A stretch of 64,000 bases of DNA from Methylorubrum rhodesianum (GTDB taxonomy: Bacteria; Pseudomonadota; Alphaproteobacteria; Rhizobiales; Beijerinckiaceae), in contig NZ_JACHOS010000002.1 in assembly GCF_014199985.1 (NCBI RefSeq), forward strand, positions 248,001 to 312,000. The letters are read 5' to 3'. A program made the translations under genes and the position numbers. The notes beneath the pieces were generated by a model, which saw only the letters and a list, made by a program, of their open reading frames with translations, was not told where the DNA came from and did not search any database. Position 1 is the stretch's first letter. Each line of letters begins with the position of its first letter. Below are positions 8,088 through 16,630 of this stretch, in pieces.

Positions 8088-11000
8088 CTACCACTCCCAT
8101 TCGGCGCCGACGCCGACCGAGGTGCGTCCGTCGCTGCCGGCCTCGCCGTTGAGCTTGATCCGACGGGTCACGTCGTAGTTGATCGTCGCCGCGGTGTCGG
8201 CCGGCTTGGCGCCGGCCTTCACGCCGACGCTGATGCGGTCGTTGATGTAGCGCGATGCGCCGACCGCCGGCCCCCCGCTCGCCCCCGTCGAGACGTCGAG
8301 GCTGTCGAGGCCGAGACCCTTGCGGGCCGACTCGAACACGTCCGGCCCGCCTGCCCCGCCGGAGAGCTGGGCCACGGCTTGGGCGAGCTGAAGCGCCTGG
8401 AAGGGCGAGAGCCCGGCCGCTGCCTTCTTGAACAGGATGCGGGAGAGGATCTCGTCCTGCGGCAGGCTCGGATCGGACGAGAGGGCGAAGACCGGCTGGG
8501 ACGCCGGTCCCGTGACCGCGACGCGGGCCGTGACGTCGGCGGCCTTGGTCTCGGCGGCGAAGTCGAGATCGGGCTGGGCGAGATCACCGGCGAAGAGCAC
8601 CCGGCCGCGGGTGAAGTCGAGGCGCTGACCGCCGAGGCTGAACACGCCGCGACGTAGGGAGAAGTCGCCATTGGCACGCGGATCACGCGACGAGCCGGTC
8701 ACTTGCAGCTCGCCGCCGAGCTCCGCATCGATGCCGCGCCCGCGCACGAAGATGCGGCTCGGCGCGCTCACTATCACGTCGAGGTTGGCGTCGAAGGGCG
8801 GGGGAGCCTTCTTGCGGCGGCTCGCCGCCTCGATCTGCGCCTTGCGCTCAGCCCGCTTGGCGAGGCGCTCGCGCACATCGGGTGTCACGTTGACCCGGCG
8901 GATGCCCGGCAACGGCTGCACCGTGGCGGGCAGGCGGTCGGGCACCGAGACGTCGATGGACACGACATCGACCCGGCCCTTGATGACGGGCTTGCGGGCG
9001 AGCGGCCCCGACAAGGCGAGGTTGAGGCTCGACACCGCCGTCATCAGCGGGCTGGAGACGAGCTCGGCCCGATCGGCGGTGATGCGGAGCGTCCCGGGAA
9101 AGCCCGAGGCGGGCTCGACGGCGACGCGACCGTCGACCGAAAGGCGACCACCGTTGCGCGTTGCCGCGGTGAGACGCTCGATGACGATGGTGTCGCCGCG
9201 GCCGGTGACGCGGCCCTGAATGTCGGTGATGCGGATGCCGTTGAGCGGATCGGTGAGGCTGCCGCCGGAAAGTGTCGCGGAGCCCTCGACTTTCGGCGCG
9301 GCGACGGTGCCGGTCACTCCCGCATCGAGCGCGATCCGGCCGGCGACCCGTTGTCCGCTCACGCTGAGCATCGAGTTGGCGAGCGCTGCGTCGAGGCTGC
9401 CGCGGGCGCGCAGGCTCAGTCCGCCGCCCGCCTCGACCGGCACCGTGCCGGTCACGGTCACGTCGGCGCCCCGCCCGGCCGAGACCCGGCCGTCGATGCT
9501 GGCCTCGCCATCGGAGAGCCGGCCGCTCGCGCGCGCGGTGATCGGCGGCAGGCCCGCCCTGCGGGTCTCGGGGGTGACGAGGCCGGCGACGGAAAGGGCA
9601 TAGCGTCCCTCCGGCCGCGCCGCGCTCCCGCGAAGATCGGCCTCTCCCTCCAGCGTGCCGGAGAGCGCGAGACTCGGGCTCGCGATCCGCGCGAGCGAGA
9701 GCGGTAGGGCGCGGATACCGAGCCGGAGGTCGAGATCGGACCCGGCCCGTCCCTGGACGCTGATCCGACCTGAGCCGGCGGCGACGACGAGGCCCTCGAT
9801 CAGCGCGGAGCCCTCGTCGAGCGTGATCGCGGCGGGACCCGCGAGCGCCAGGCGGTCACCGCCCCGTTGAGCCGAGAACCGGGCGATCTCGATCCGTGTC
9901 CGCGACGCCGGAATCAGACGCGCGGCGCCGTCGAGGGCGAAGCCCCGGGCCTGGGCGGTCAGCGTGATGTCGCTTGCCGCCGCGGTGCCCTTGGCGTTGA
10001 GCCGCACCGTGTCCACGCTCTGGTTGGCCGCCACGAGTCGATCGAGGGCGGCATGGCCGTCGAGGACCGGATGCGCAAGCAGGTCGCGGCCGTCGAGATT
10101 CGCGTCGAGCTTCGCGAGGCCGAAGGTGTCGTAGCGCAGGCTCGTGCCCGTGGCGCGGATCATGGCATCCTGACGTCCGTCGGCGCGGGACAGCGTCACC
10201 GCCGCGTCGAGGCTGCCGCCCATGGGCGCGAGAGCGAGCGGTGAGAGATCGCCGAGATCACCGGCGCGGATCGTCAGCGCGCCCTCCGCAAGGAGGCTTG
10301 CGGCGTCGATGACGGCCCGCCCGTCCGCCGCGACGGAGCCGAGGGCGAAGGTGAGCCTGTCGAGGGAATAGTCGGTCCGGCTCGGCCGGGTCACATGGGC
10401 GTCGGCCCGGAGCGGTTTGCCGGCGATATCCCCGGTCATACGCAGCGTGCCGTCGAGGGCGTCGCGCAGGTCGCTCAGCACGGCATCGAGGCGCAGATCG
10501 CGGATCGGCCGCCCATTCGCGCTCACATCGGGTGCGCGCAGCGCCGCGGTGAGGGCCGGCTTCAGGAGGGAACCCGTCAGCCGCGCATCCGCGCTCGCCG
10601 GACCGGACAGACGTTCATCGAGGGCGGACAGGTTCCTGAGGTCGATGCGGGCGGCGACATCCGCCGTCTTGGCATTGGCCTTACCCTGGAGAGTGGCAGC
10701 GAGCCCTTCGCCCTCGAAGCGCAGGCGCTCGAAACCGTAGCCGTCATACGTCTGCGAGACGCGACCCGTCAGGGTCGGCGCGCGGCCGACGAGACGGTCG
10801 GCGGCCGGCTCTCCGAGCACGAGGCCGCCGCCGCGCAGATCGAGATCGGCGGAGAGCGCCTTGCGGGCCGGATCGCCGCTCAAGCTTGCCTTGGCATTGA
10901 GGCGCCCCGCGAGGGTCCGACCCGCAAGCCCCGAGAAGGCGCCGAGATCCGCCAGAGCCGCCTCGACCGTGCCGGTGAGCGTGTTCTGTCCAATGCGTCC

Positions 11001-12479
11001 GGCATAGGCCGCACGGGCGGATTCCGACTCGATGGTGAGCGTCGTGACATCCAGGATGCCGTCCGTGCCGGCGCCGGCGCGCAGGGCCAGCTTGGCGCGG
11101 CTGCCCACGGCCCGGCGCAGAGCGGGATCGGCGAGGCGCAGGCCTTCCATCGCCGCATCGGCGGTGACGGCGAAGCGCTGCGCCTTCGGGTCGGTGCCGT
11201 TCGGCTCGACGCTCAGCAGCGCCTCGACGCGCGCGAGGGAGGATTCCTTTGTGCGCAGGCCGGCGGCCTTGAGGTTGCCCCTCACCCGCGGCGACGCGAG
11301 CGGGCCCTTCAGGCTGCCGTCGAAGACCAGTGTTTCGAGCTCTGCCTCGGCGGCCTTGGTCACGCCGCCCTCGGTCGGAACCGCGCGCGCGGATATCGTG
11401 AAATCCGCGACCCGGTCGGCGGTCAGCGTGCCGCCGATCCCGAGCCGCGCGGTGCGGGAGGCGAGATCGAGCCGATCGATGCGGAAGGCGCCCGTGTCGG
11501 AGAAGGCCATGCCGCCGTCGAGCTTTGTCTCGCCGGAGAAGATCGCCGCCGCCGGACCCGGCACGAGGCCCTCGATGCGCGAGGTCAGGTCGAGGCTGAG
11601 GCGGCGATCCGTGCCGATGCGCGAGAGGCGTGCACCGCCCTTTGCACCGATCTCCGGTCCGGCGTCGAAATCGAGCCGGGCGTTGAAGGCATCGAGAGTT
11701 CCGCGTCCGTCGAGGTCGAAGTTGATCGGCGGGGTACCGGGGAGGTTCGCCGCCTTCGACAGCAGGCCACCCTGTGGCTCGACGAGATTCGCCTTCACCT
11801 CCAGGCGCTCGCCCTTGGGCACGAACAGGAGCTGGGCGACGAAGTGTCCAGCCGCGTCGAGTCGGCGGAAATCCGCGCTGACATCGAGGCCCTCGGAGGG
11901 ATTGCCGAGCTTGGCTTTTCCATCACCGGCGAGCCGTGCCGGCTGTCCGGCGATGCCCTCACCCAAGACCAGTTCGGACAGGGTGAAGGCCTTGATTTCG
12001 ACCTTCACCGGCAATTCAGGGATCAGGGTGCCATCGGGTTCGGCTTCCGCCGGCGTCGGGCCGGGAACCGGCCTGCGCAGCACTTCAAGCCGACCGATCT
12101 CCAGGCTGTCGACTTCGAGCCGGCCGGACAAAAGCGCCAGACGCCGCCAGACGAGGCGGGCGCGGTCGAGCTTCAACCACGGACCGTCGGAATCGCTGAT
12201 GACGACATCGCGGATGGTGGCGTCCGATGAGAGCGCGCCGTCGACGGCGCCGATCGACACCTGCGACGAGGGCGTCGAGAGCGCCTTCGAGAGCAGGCCG
12301 CCGAGCACGGTCTTCTCGCCATCGGCGGCGCGGGTGTCGTCGGTGCCGAAGAGGGCGGCGAAGAGCGCAGCGACCGACAGAAACGCCGCTGCCAGGATCC
12401 AGCGCCCGCCCGCTCGGCGGCTCCTCTTCCCCGCGACAGGGAGGGGAGTCAGGCGATGCAGGCGACGCGCAAAAACCAT
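8088..12479 (-). CDS. tamB: Translocation and assembly module inner-membrane protein TamB (DUF490)
   Basis: The protein is 1463 residues. It has one N-terminal membrane anchor (about 27-48), a very long beta-strand-rich body of repeating short strands (the lipid-groove type seen in AsmA/TamB proteins) and a conserved C-terminal TamB domain ending in a Trp (VGVGAEWEW). It spans the periplasm and works with TamA in outer-membrane protein assembly and phospholipid transport. Its ATG directly follows the tamA stop (TGAATG), which shows translational coupling. Codon use and GC match the neighbours. Confidence 0.93.
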   Translation of the reverse strand: MVFARRLHRLTPLPVAGKRSRRAGGRWILAAAFLSVAALFAALFGTDDTRAADGEKTVLGGLLSKALSTPSSQVSIGAVDGALSSDATIRDVVISDSDGPWLKLDRARLVWRRLALLSGRLEVDSLEIGRLEVLRRPVPGPTPAEAEPDGTLIPELPVKVEIKAFTLSELVLGEGIAGQPARLAGDGKAKLGNPSEGLDVSADFRRLDAAGHFVAQLLFVPKGERLEVKANLVEPQGGLLSKAANLPGTPPINFDLDGRGTLDAFNARLDFDAGPEIGAKGGARLSRIGTDRRLSLDLTSRIEGLVPGPAAAIFSGETKLDGGMAFSDTGAFRIDRLDLASRTARLGIGGTLTADRVADFTISARAVPTEGGVTKAAEAELETLVFDGSLKGPLASPRVRGNLKAAGLRTKESSLARVEALLSVEPNGTDPKAQRFAVTADAAMEGLRLADPALRRAVGSRAKLALRAGAGTDGILDVTTLTIESESARAAYAGRIGQNTLTGTVEAALADLGAFSGLAGRTLAGRLNAKASLSGDPARKALSADLDLRGGGLVLGEPAADRLVGRAPTLTGRVSQTYDGYGFERLRFEGEGLAATLQGKANAKTADVAARIDLRNLSALDERLSGPASADARLTGSLLKPALTAALRAPDVSANGRPIRDLRLDAVLSDLRDALDGTLRMTGDIAGKPLRADAHVTRPSRTDYSLDRLTFALGSVAADGRAVIDAASLLAEGALTIRAGDLGDLSPLALAPMGGSLDAAVTLSRADGRQDAMIRATGTSLRYDTFGLAKLDANLDGRDLLAHPVLDGHAALDRLVAANQSVDTVRLNAKGTAAASDITLTAQARGFALDGAARLIPASRTRIEIARFSAQRGGDRLALAGPAAITLDEGSALIEGLVVAAGSGRISVQGRAGSDLDLRLGIRALPLSLARIASPSLALSGTLEGEADLRGSAARPEGRYALSVAGLVTPETRRAGLPPITARASGRLSDGEASIDGRVSAGRGADVTVTGTVPVEAGGGLSLRARGSLDAALANSMLSVSGQRVAGRIALDAGVTGTVAAPKVEGSATLSGGSLTDPLNGIRITDIQGRVTGRGDTIVIERLTAATRNGGRLSVDGRVAVEPASGFPGTLRITADRAELVSSPLMTAVSSLNLALSGPLARKPVIKGRVDVVSIDVSVPDRLPATVQPLPGIRRVNVTPDVRERLAKRAERKAQIEAASRRKKAPPPFDANLDVIVSAPSRIFVRGRGIDAELGGELQVTGSSRDPRANGDFSLRRGVFSLGGQRLDFTRGRVLFAGDLAQPDLDFAAETKAADVTARVAVTGPASQPVFALSSDPSLPQDEILSRILFKKAAAGLSPFQALQLAQAVAQLSGGAGGPDVFESARKGLGLDSLDVSTGASGGPAVGASRYINDRISVGVKAGAKPADTAATINYDVTRRIKLNGEAGSDGRTSVGVGAEWEW

Positions 12480-14465
12480 TCAGAACGCCTGTCCGAGACT
12501 GATGTACAGGGCGGCCGGCAGCTCGCGGTTTCCCTTGATCCGGTCCAGCGGGAAGGCGAGGTCGGCGCGGATCGGACCGATGCCGGTGTAGTAGCGGACG
12601 CCGATCCCGGCCGCCTTACGGATACGCTCATCGAAATCCGGCAGCGTCGAGGCGAAGGCCGTGCCCGCGTCGAAGAAGGGCACGATGCCGATGGTCTCGG
12701 TGATCTTGATGCGGGCCTCGATCGAGGCCTCCAAGAGGCTGCGTCCGCCGATCGGCAGGTTGAACGGCCCGCGCGGGCCGAGGGTGCGGAAGGCGAAGCC
12801 GCGCACCGAGCCGCCGCCGCCTGCGAAGAAGCGGAAGTTGTCGGGGATCTCGTCGAGCCGTGCTCCCGAGACCGAGCCGAAGCCGAGGCGGCCGGCGAGC
12901 ACGTATCTCCGCTCGTCGTCCAGGGCGTAGTAGGTCGAGCCCTGCGCCTTGGCGACGAAGATGCCCGGATCCGAGCCGAGGAAGCCGGGATAGGGCGCGG
13001 CGGACGCGATCACCCGGAAACCCTCGGTCGGATCGAGAAGGCTGTCGGTGGAATCGTAGGTGACGGAGAGCGGCACGCCGATCAGCCGGTAATCGACGGT
13101 ACCGATGGCATCCTTCGAGCGGCCGACCTGCCCGTCGAGGCCGATCTGGGCCGAGAAGGTGTCGGAGAAGCGGTGGCGTAGGGCGACCGAGGCCCCGGCG
13201 GCGTCGACGAAGTAGCTCTGCTGCACCTCGCGGGTGACGAAGACGTTCGCGAGGAGATCGCTGCGGGTGCCGCCGAGCGCCGGCTTCACGAAGGTGGCGG
13301 CGAGGCGCCCACCCAGCCCCGTCGTGTCGATGCCGGCGAGCTTGCGCTGGGTCGCGAACGGATCGTAGCCGAGGCCGAGATAGTAGATGTCCGCATCGAG
13401 CCGCAGCGTCTCACCGCCGCCCCACAGGTTGCGGTTGGCGTAGTAGGCGCGCACGCCCGGGCCATCGACCGTGGAGTAGCGCGCCGACACGCCGATGAGG
13501 TTCCGTTCGCGCTCGCTCACCTCAACAAAGATCGGCAGGTTGCCCTGTGCGTCGAGGCTCTCGCCCTCGCGCACGCGCACCGCGCCGAGGCCCTCGATGC
13601 GGGCGACCGAGCGGCGGATATCGGCGACCGCCTTCGGCGAGTAGGGATCGCCGGGCTCGGAATAGATGAAGGAGCGGATTACCGCCGGATCGATGCCGTC
13701 GGTCGCCTTGACCGATACCTCGCCGATCCCGGCCATCGGCCCGGGATCGATCGTGAAGGTCACGTCCATGACGTGGGCGGCGTCATCCACGACGGGATCG
13801 CGGCTGACGGCCTTGGCGAAGGGATGGCCGAGGGCGCGGAAGCGGTCGACGATCTTCGCCTCGCGGGCCAGCACCGTGGCCGAGCGGGCCGGAACGTCGT
13901 CACCGGTGCGGGTGAACCGCTCGGGCAGCACCTCGTCGGAGAAAGGCCGGCCGCGCGGATTGAGGACGCGCACGCTGCGCAGCGTGTAGAGCGGCCCGAG
14001 ATCGACCGCGATTTTCACTGGCACCAGTGCCCGTGCGCGCGAGGCTTCCGCCGCCCGGGAGGCGGCGGCCAGCGAGGTCTCGCCCGTCACGGGCACGCCG
14101 TCGATACGGATCGAGGCCGTGCCCTGATAGTAGCCGTAGCCGGAAAGCACGTCGGTCAGGCGGCGCAGATCCGCCTCGGCGCGCCGCACGAGCCCCTCGC
14201 CGTCCGGGGGCGGCTCCTGGCGCAGGCGGTAGAGTGTCGAGGTGTCCTGAAGCGCCCGGAGAATGTCCGTGTCGTCGGTGCCGGTGATCCGCAGGTTGTA
14301 GGGCAATGCCTCCGCGCTCGGCGTTGGCGGCTCTTCCTCGGCGCTGAACAAGCCGAACAGATCGAAGGCTCGCGCCGGCTCTGGCAGGACGATCAAGGTC
14401 GCGAAGCCGAGGAGAACGCCACCGATGGCCGGCGAACGCAGCAGGCAGTTCATCCGGACATGCAT
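12480..14465 (-). CDS. tamA: Autotransporter assembly complex outer-membrane protein TamA (Omp85 family)
   Basis: The 661-residue Omp85-family protein has an export signal (hydrophobic segment followed by ARAF), POTRA repeats over about residues 50-300, and a C-terminal 16-strand barrel that ends in Phe. The barrel contains the Omp85 features GGGGSVRGF and a closing LYISLGQAF strand. It forms the outer-membrane half of the TAM complex with TamB, encoded immediately downstream. A second in-frame ATG four codons in (14453) is an equally possible start, and neither has a clear ribosome site. Confidence 0.93.
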   Translation of the reverse strand: MHVRMNCLLRSPAIGGVLLGFATLIVLPEPARAFDLFGLFSAEEEPPTPSAEALPYNLRITGTDDTDILRALQDTSTLYRLRQEPPPDGEGLVRRAEADLRRLTDVLSGYGYYQGTASIRIDGVPVTGETSLAAASRAAEASRARALVPVKIAVDLGPLYTLRSVRVLNPRGRPFSDEVLPERFTRTGDDVPARSATVLAREAKIVDRFRALGHPFAKAVSRDPVVDDAAHVMDVTFTIDPGPMAGIGEVSVKATDGIDPAVIRSFIYSEPGDPYSPKAVADIRRSVARIEGLGAVRVREGESLDAQGNLPIFVEVSERERNLIGVSARYSTVDGPGVRAYYANRNLWGGGETLRLDADIYYLGLGYDPFATQRKLAGIDTTGLGGRLAATFVKPALGGTRSDLLANVFVTREVQQSYFVDAAGASVALRHRFSDTFSAQIGLDGQVGRSKDAIGTVDYRLIGVPLSVTYDSTDSLLDPTEGFRVIASAAPYPGFLGSDPGIFVAKAQGSTYYALDDERRYVLAGRLGFGSVSGARLDEIPDNFRFFAGGGGSVRGFAFRTLGPRGPFNLPIGGRSLLEASIEARIKITETIGIVPFFDAGTAFASTLPDFDERIRKAAGIGVRYYTGIGPIRADLAFPLDRIKGNRELPAALYISLGQAF

Positions 14466-14675
14466 TCGTGCGTTGGGGCCCCTGGCTCGAGACGGGTGAT
14501 GCCTCTAGAAAAGCATCCAGATGTTAATTACCCGTCGATCGCGCGTGCGGCTACCCCGGCCACGCTTGGTTCCCCGCTCGATCGTGAAAGGGTGGCAGAA
14601 GACCGGCCGGTGCGTCCGATCAGCCACTGGTTGTAGGGGCTCGGCTCGGACCCAGGCCGGGCCGAGCCGGCGGCG

Positions 14676-15380
14676 CTACTCCTCGTCGTCCACGACGGTG
14701 ATCTGAGCCTGAAGCGGCAGGCTGATCGTGCAGCGCAGCCCCTGCGGCCGGAAGTCGAGGTCGGTCTCTGCCTTCAACTCGTAGCGCAGGCTGCGTTCGA
14801 GGACCTCGAAGCCGAAGCCGCGATGCGGCGGTGTCGGCGGGATATCTTCGAGGCCGCTTTCCTCCCAGATGAAGGTCAGTAGCGGTTGAGAGCCCGACTG
14901 CCCCGTCGGCGGCGAAAGGCTCCAAGTGACGTGGATGCGTCCCTGCGGCACGGTCAGGGCACCATGCTCGACGGAGTTCACGGCCAGCTCGTGAACCGCC
15001 ATGGCGAAGACTTCGGCCGATCCGGGACGGAAACGAAGGCTCGGCCCCGAGATCGCGATCTGCTCGCCCTCGCGCGCGAGATGCACGAGAAGCTCGTCCG
15101 CGACGAGGGAATGCAGACCGATCCCCTCGGGCACGCTGCGCATCAAGGCATTGAGGACGCGGGCGAGCGCGTCGAGCCGGCCGTCGAGGTGGGCAACATA
15201 GGTTTCGAGGGACACGCTCGTCTCGGCCGAGCGGCGGATGATGGCCCGCAGCATCGAGAGGGTGTTGCGCACCTTGTGACGCAGCTCGGCGGGTAGGCCT
15301 GTCTCGTCGAGGAAGCGGCGCAGGCGCCGATTCTCGGCCTCCAACTCTTCGATACGTGCGACCTGCGGATCCTGGTTCAT
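14676..15380 (-). CDS. HWE-family histidine kinase without a sensor domain
   Basis: The 234-residue protein consists of a short N-terminal coiled coil (about 8-25) and an HWE-type kinase core. Visible features are the H-box (LRHKVRNTL, phospho-acceptor His35), the N-box AVHELAVNSVEHGAL, the WxE motif that names the family (WEESG), and GFGFEVLERSL in the G region. There is no membrane or PAS segment, so input must come through a partner or the coiled coil. HWE kinases often act in general stress and light signalling of alphaproteobacteria, and no response regulator is adjacent. The tail ends in VVDDEE. Confidence 0.85.
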   Translation of the reverse strand: MNQDPQVARIEELEAENRRLRRFLDETGLPAELRHKVRNTLSMLRAIIRRSAETSVSLETYVAHLDGRLDALARVLNALMRSVPEGIGLHSLVADELLVHLAREGEQIAISGPSLRFRPGSAEVFAMAVHELAVNSVEHGALTVPQGRIHVTWSLSPPTGQSGSQPLLTFIWEESGLEDIPPTPPHRGFGFEVLERSLRYELKAETDLDFRPQGLRCTISLPLQAQITVVDDEE

Positions 15381-15431
15381 GGCTTAGCCGTTCGCTGACC
15401 TCAACAGGATGTATCGGCTAAGAGCCGTTCA

Positions 15432-16166
15432 TCAATCGTCGTCGATTGCCGATGGATCCCGTTCGTAATGCAGGTAAGACGGATCGAAGAGCGACGCGGC
15501 CTGAAGCGCCGGAAAGTCGGGGATGGTCAGCTGACGCCCGCGCAGACGGATCAGGCCGGCCGCCCGCAACTCCTTGAGGGTGCGGTTGATGTGAACGGTC
15601 GATAGGCCCATCGCATCGCCGAGATCGGCCTGCGTGATGGGGAACTCGCAACTCGTCTCGCTCGTCATGCCGACGGCGCGCAGCCGCAGAAACAGCTCAC
15701 AGAAGAGATGCCCGAGCCGCTCCGTCGCCAGTCGTTGGCCGAGGCTCACAGTCCACTCGCGCTGGATGGCCGCCGTCACCAGCATTTCCCACCACAGCGC
15801 CTCTGCAATGCGCGGGTATTGCAGCGTGACGTCCCGGATGGCCGCCTCGGAAATTTCGGCGAGAACCACCGGGGTCAGCGTGCCGAGCGAATGATCCATC
15901 TTGCGCAGCACGAAGACGTGCGGATCGCATAGATCGCCAGGAAGGAAGATCGAAATGACCTGTCGGCGACCGTCTTCGAGCTGCTTGTAACGGCAGGCCC
16001 AGCCTTCAAGGACGACGTTGACGTGGCGAGGACGCTCGCCATCACGGATCACATCTTCACGCGCGCCCAGTCTTCGTGTCGGCTGAGCGATCTTCTCCAA
16101 GGCCTGCTTCTCTTCGAGAGACAGGCGCACGAAGTTTTCCAGCTTACGGACGAGCGGGTTGGACAC
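15432..16166 (-). CDS. Crp/Fnr-family transcriptional regulator
   Basis: I use the GTG at 16166, which has AAGGA seven bases upstream, rather than a TTG at 16193. The product is about 244 residues, with a cyclic-nucleotide-binding-like beta-roll (about 20-125), a dimer helix and a winged helix-turn-helix (ITQADLGDAMGLSTVHINRTL). There is no N-terminal Cys cluster of the Fnr type, so an iron-sulfur oxygen sensor is unlikely. The ligand is unknown. An inverted repeat 53 bp upstream (16219-16234) may be an autoregulatory site. The neighbouring HWE kinase runs the same way but is 51 bp away. Confidence 0.88.
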   Translation of the reverse strand: MSNPLVRKLENFVRLSLEEKQALEKIAQPTRRLGAREDVIRDGERPRHVNVVLEGWACRYKQLEDGRRQVISIFLPGDLCDPHVFVLRKMDHSLGTLTPVVLAEISEAAIRDVTLQYPRIAEALWWEMLVTAAIQREWTVSLGQRLATERLGHLFCELFLRLRAVGMTSETSCEFPITQADLGDAMGLSTVHINRTLKELRAAGLIRLRGRQLTIPDFPALQAASLFDPSYLHYERDPSAIDDD

Positions 16167-16218
16167 TGCGTTTCCTTGGCCAAGTCGAGCCAACCTAGCG
16201 CCCGGAAAAGCGGGCTGA

Positions 16219-16234
16219 ACTAACGCAGGTTAGT
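16219..16234. promoter_or_regulatory. Inverted repeat ACTAAC-N4-GTTAGT upstream of the Crp-family gene
   Basis: A perfect 6-bp dyad with a 4-base centre lies 53 bp upstream of the chosen start of the Crp/Fnr-type gene. Its size and symmetry suit a dimeric winged-helix regulator, but it does not match the classical Crp or Fnr consensus. Confidence 0.35.
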
Positions 16235-16457
16235 TTTGCGGCCGAATGCCGAGGCCTGTGAACAGATTCCTGTCAGGCAGAATCACGCGGCTTTTTCTGT
16301 TCCAGACCCTTGGCATCATGCGCGAAATGCAAGGAACCGCCAGCTGTGACGAGGTCGGTTCAGTCCGTCAAAGGATCAATGATTTCCTGTCAACGCATGT
16401 CGATCATGTTCCGGATCGATCGGCAAGATCGGCCGGTCGCCGGACGTGAGATGCGTT

Positions 16458-16541
16458 TGGTGGGGGAAGTAGGACTCGAACCTACGAAGCTTACGCAGCG
16501 GATTTACAGTCCGCCCCCTTTGCCGCTCGGGACATTCCCCC
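16458..16541 (-). tRNA. tRNA-Tyr (anticodon GTA)
   Basis: Read on the minus strand, the acceptor stem GGGGGAA pairs with TTCCCCC. The anticodon loop CTGTAAA gives anticodon GTA, and the T arm GGTTCGAGTCC is present. There is a long class II variable arm, as expected for bacterial tRNA-Tyr. The CCA end is encoded (16458-16460). Confidence 0.96.
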
Positions 16542-16630
16542 AAACCGGGTCACCGCGTTTCGATCGCGGCGGGCGAGGCCCTTATGGTGAGGGTCTGATC
16601 GGGTGTCAACCGATCCGTTTCGCCCGATTT

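Noticed and set aside
10395..12230. 611-codon open frame opposite tamB
   Set aside because: GC-rich antisense frame with no recognisable domain; tamB explains the region.
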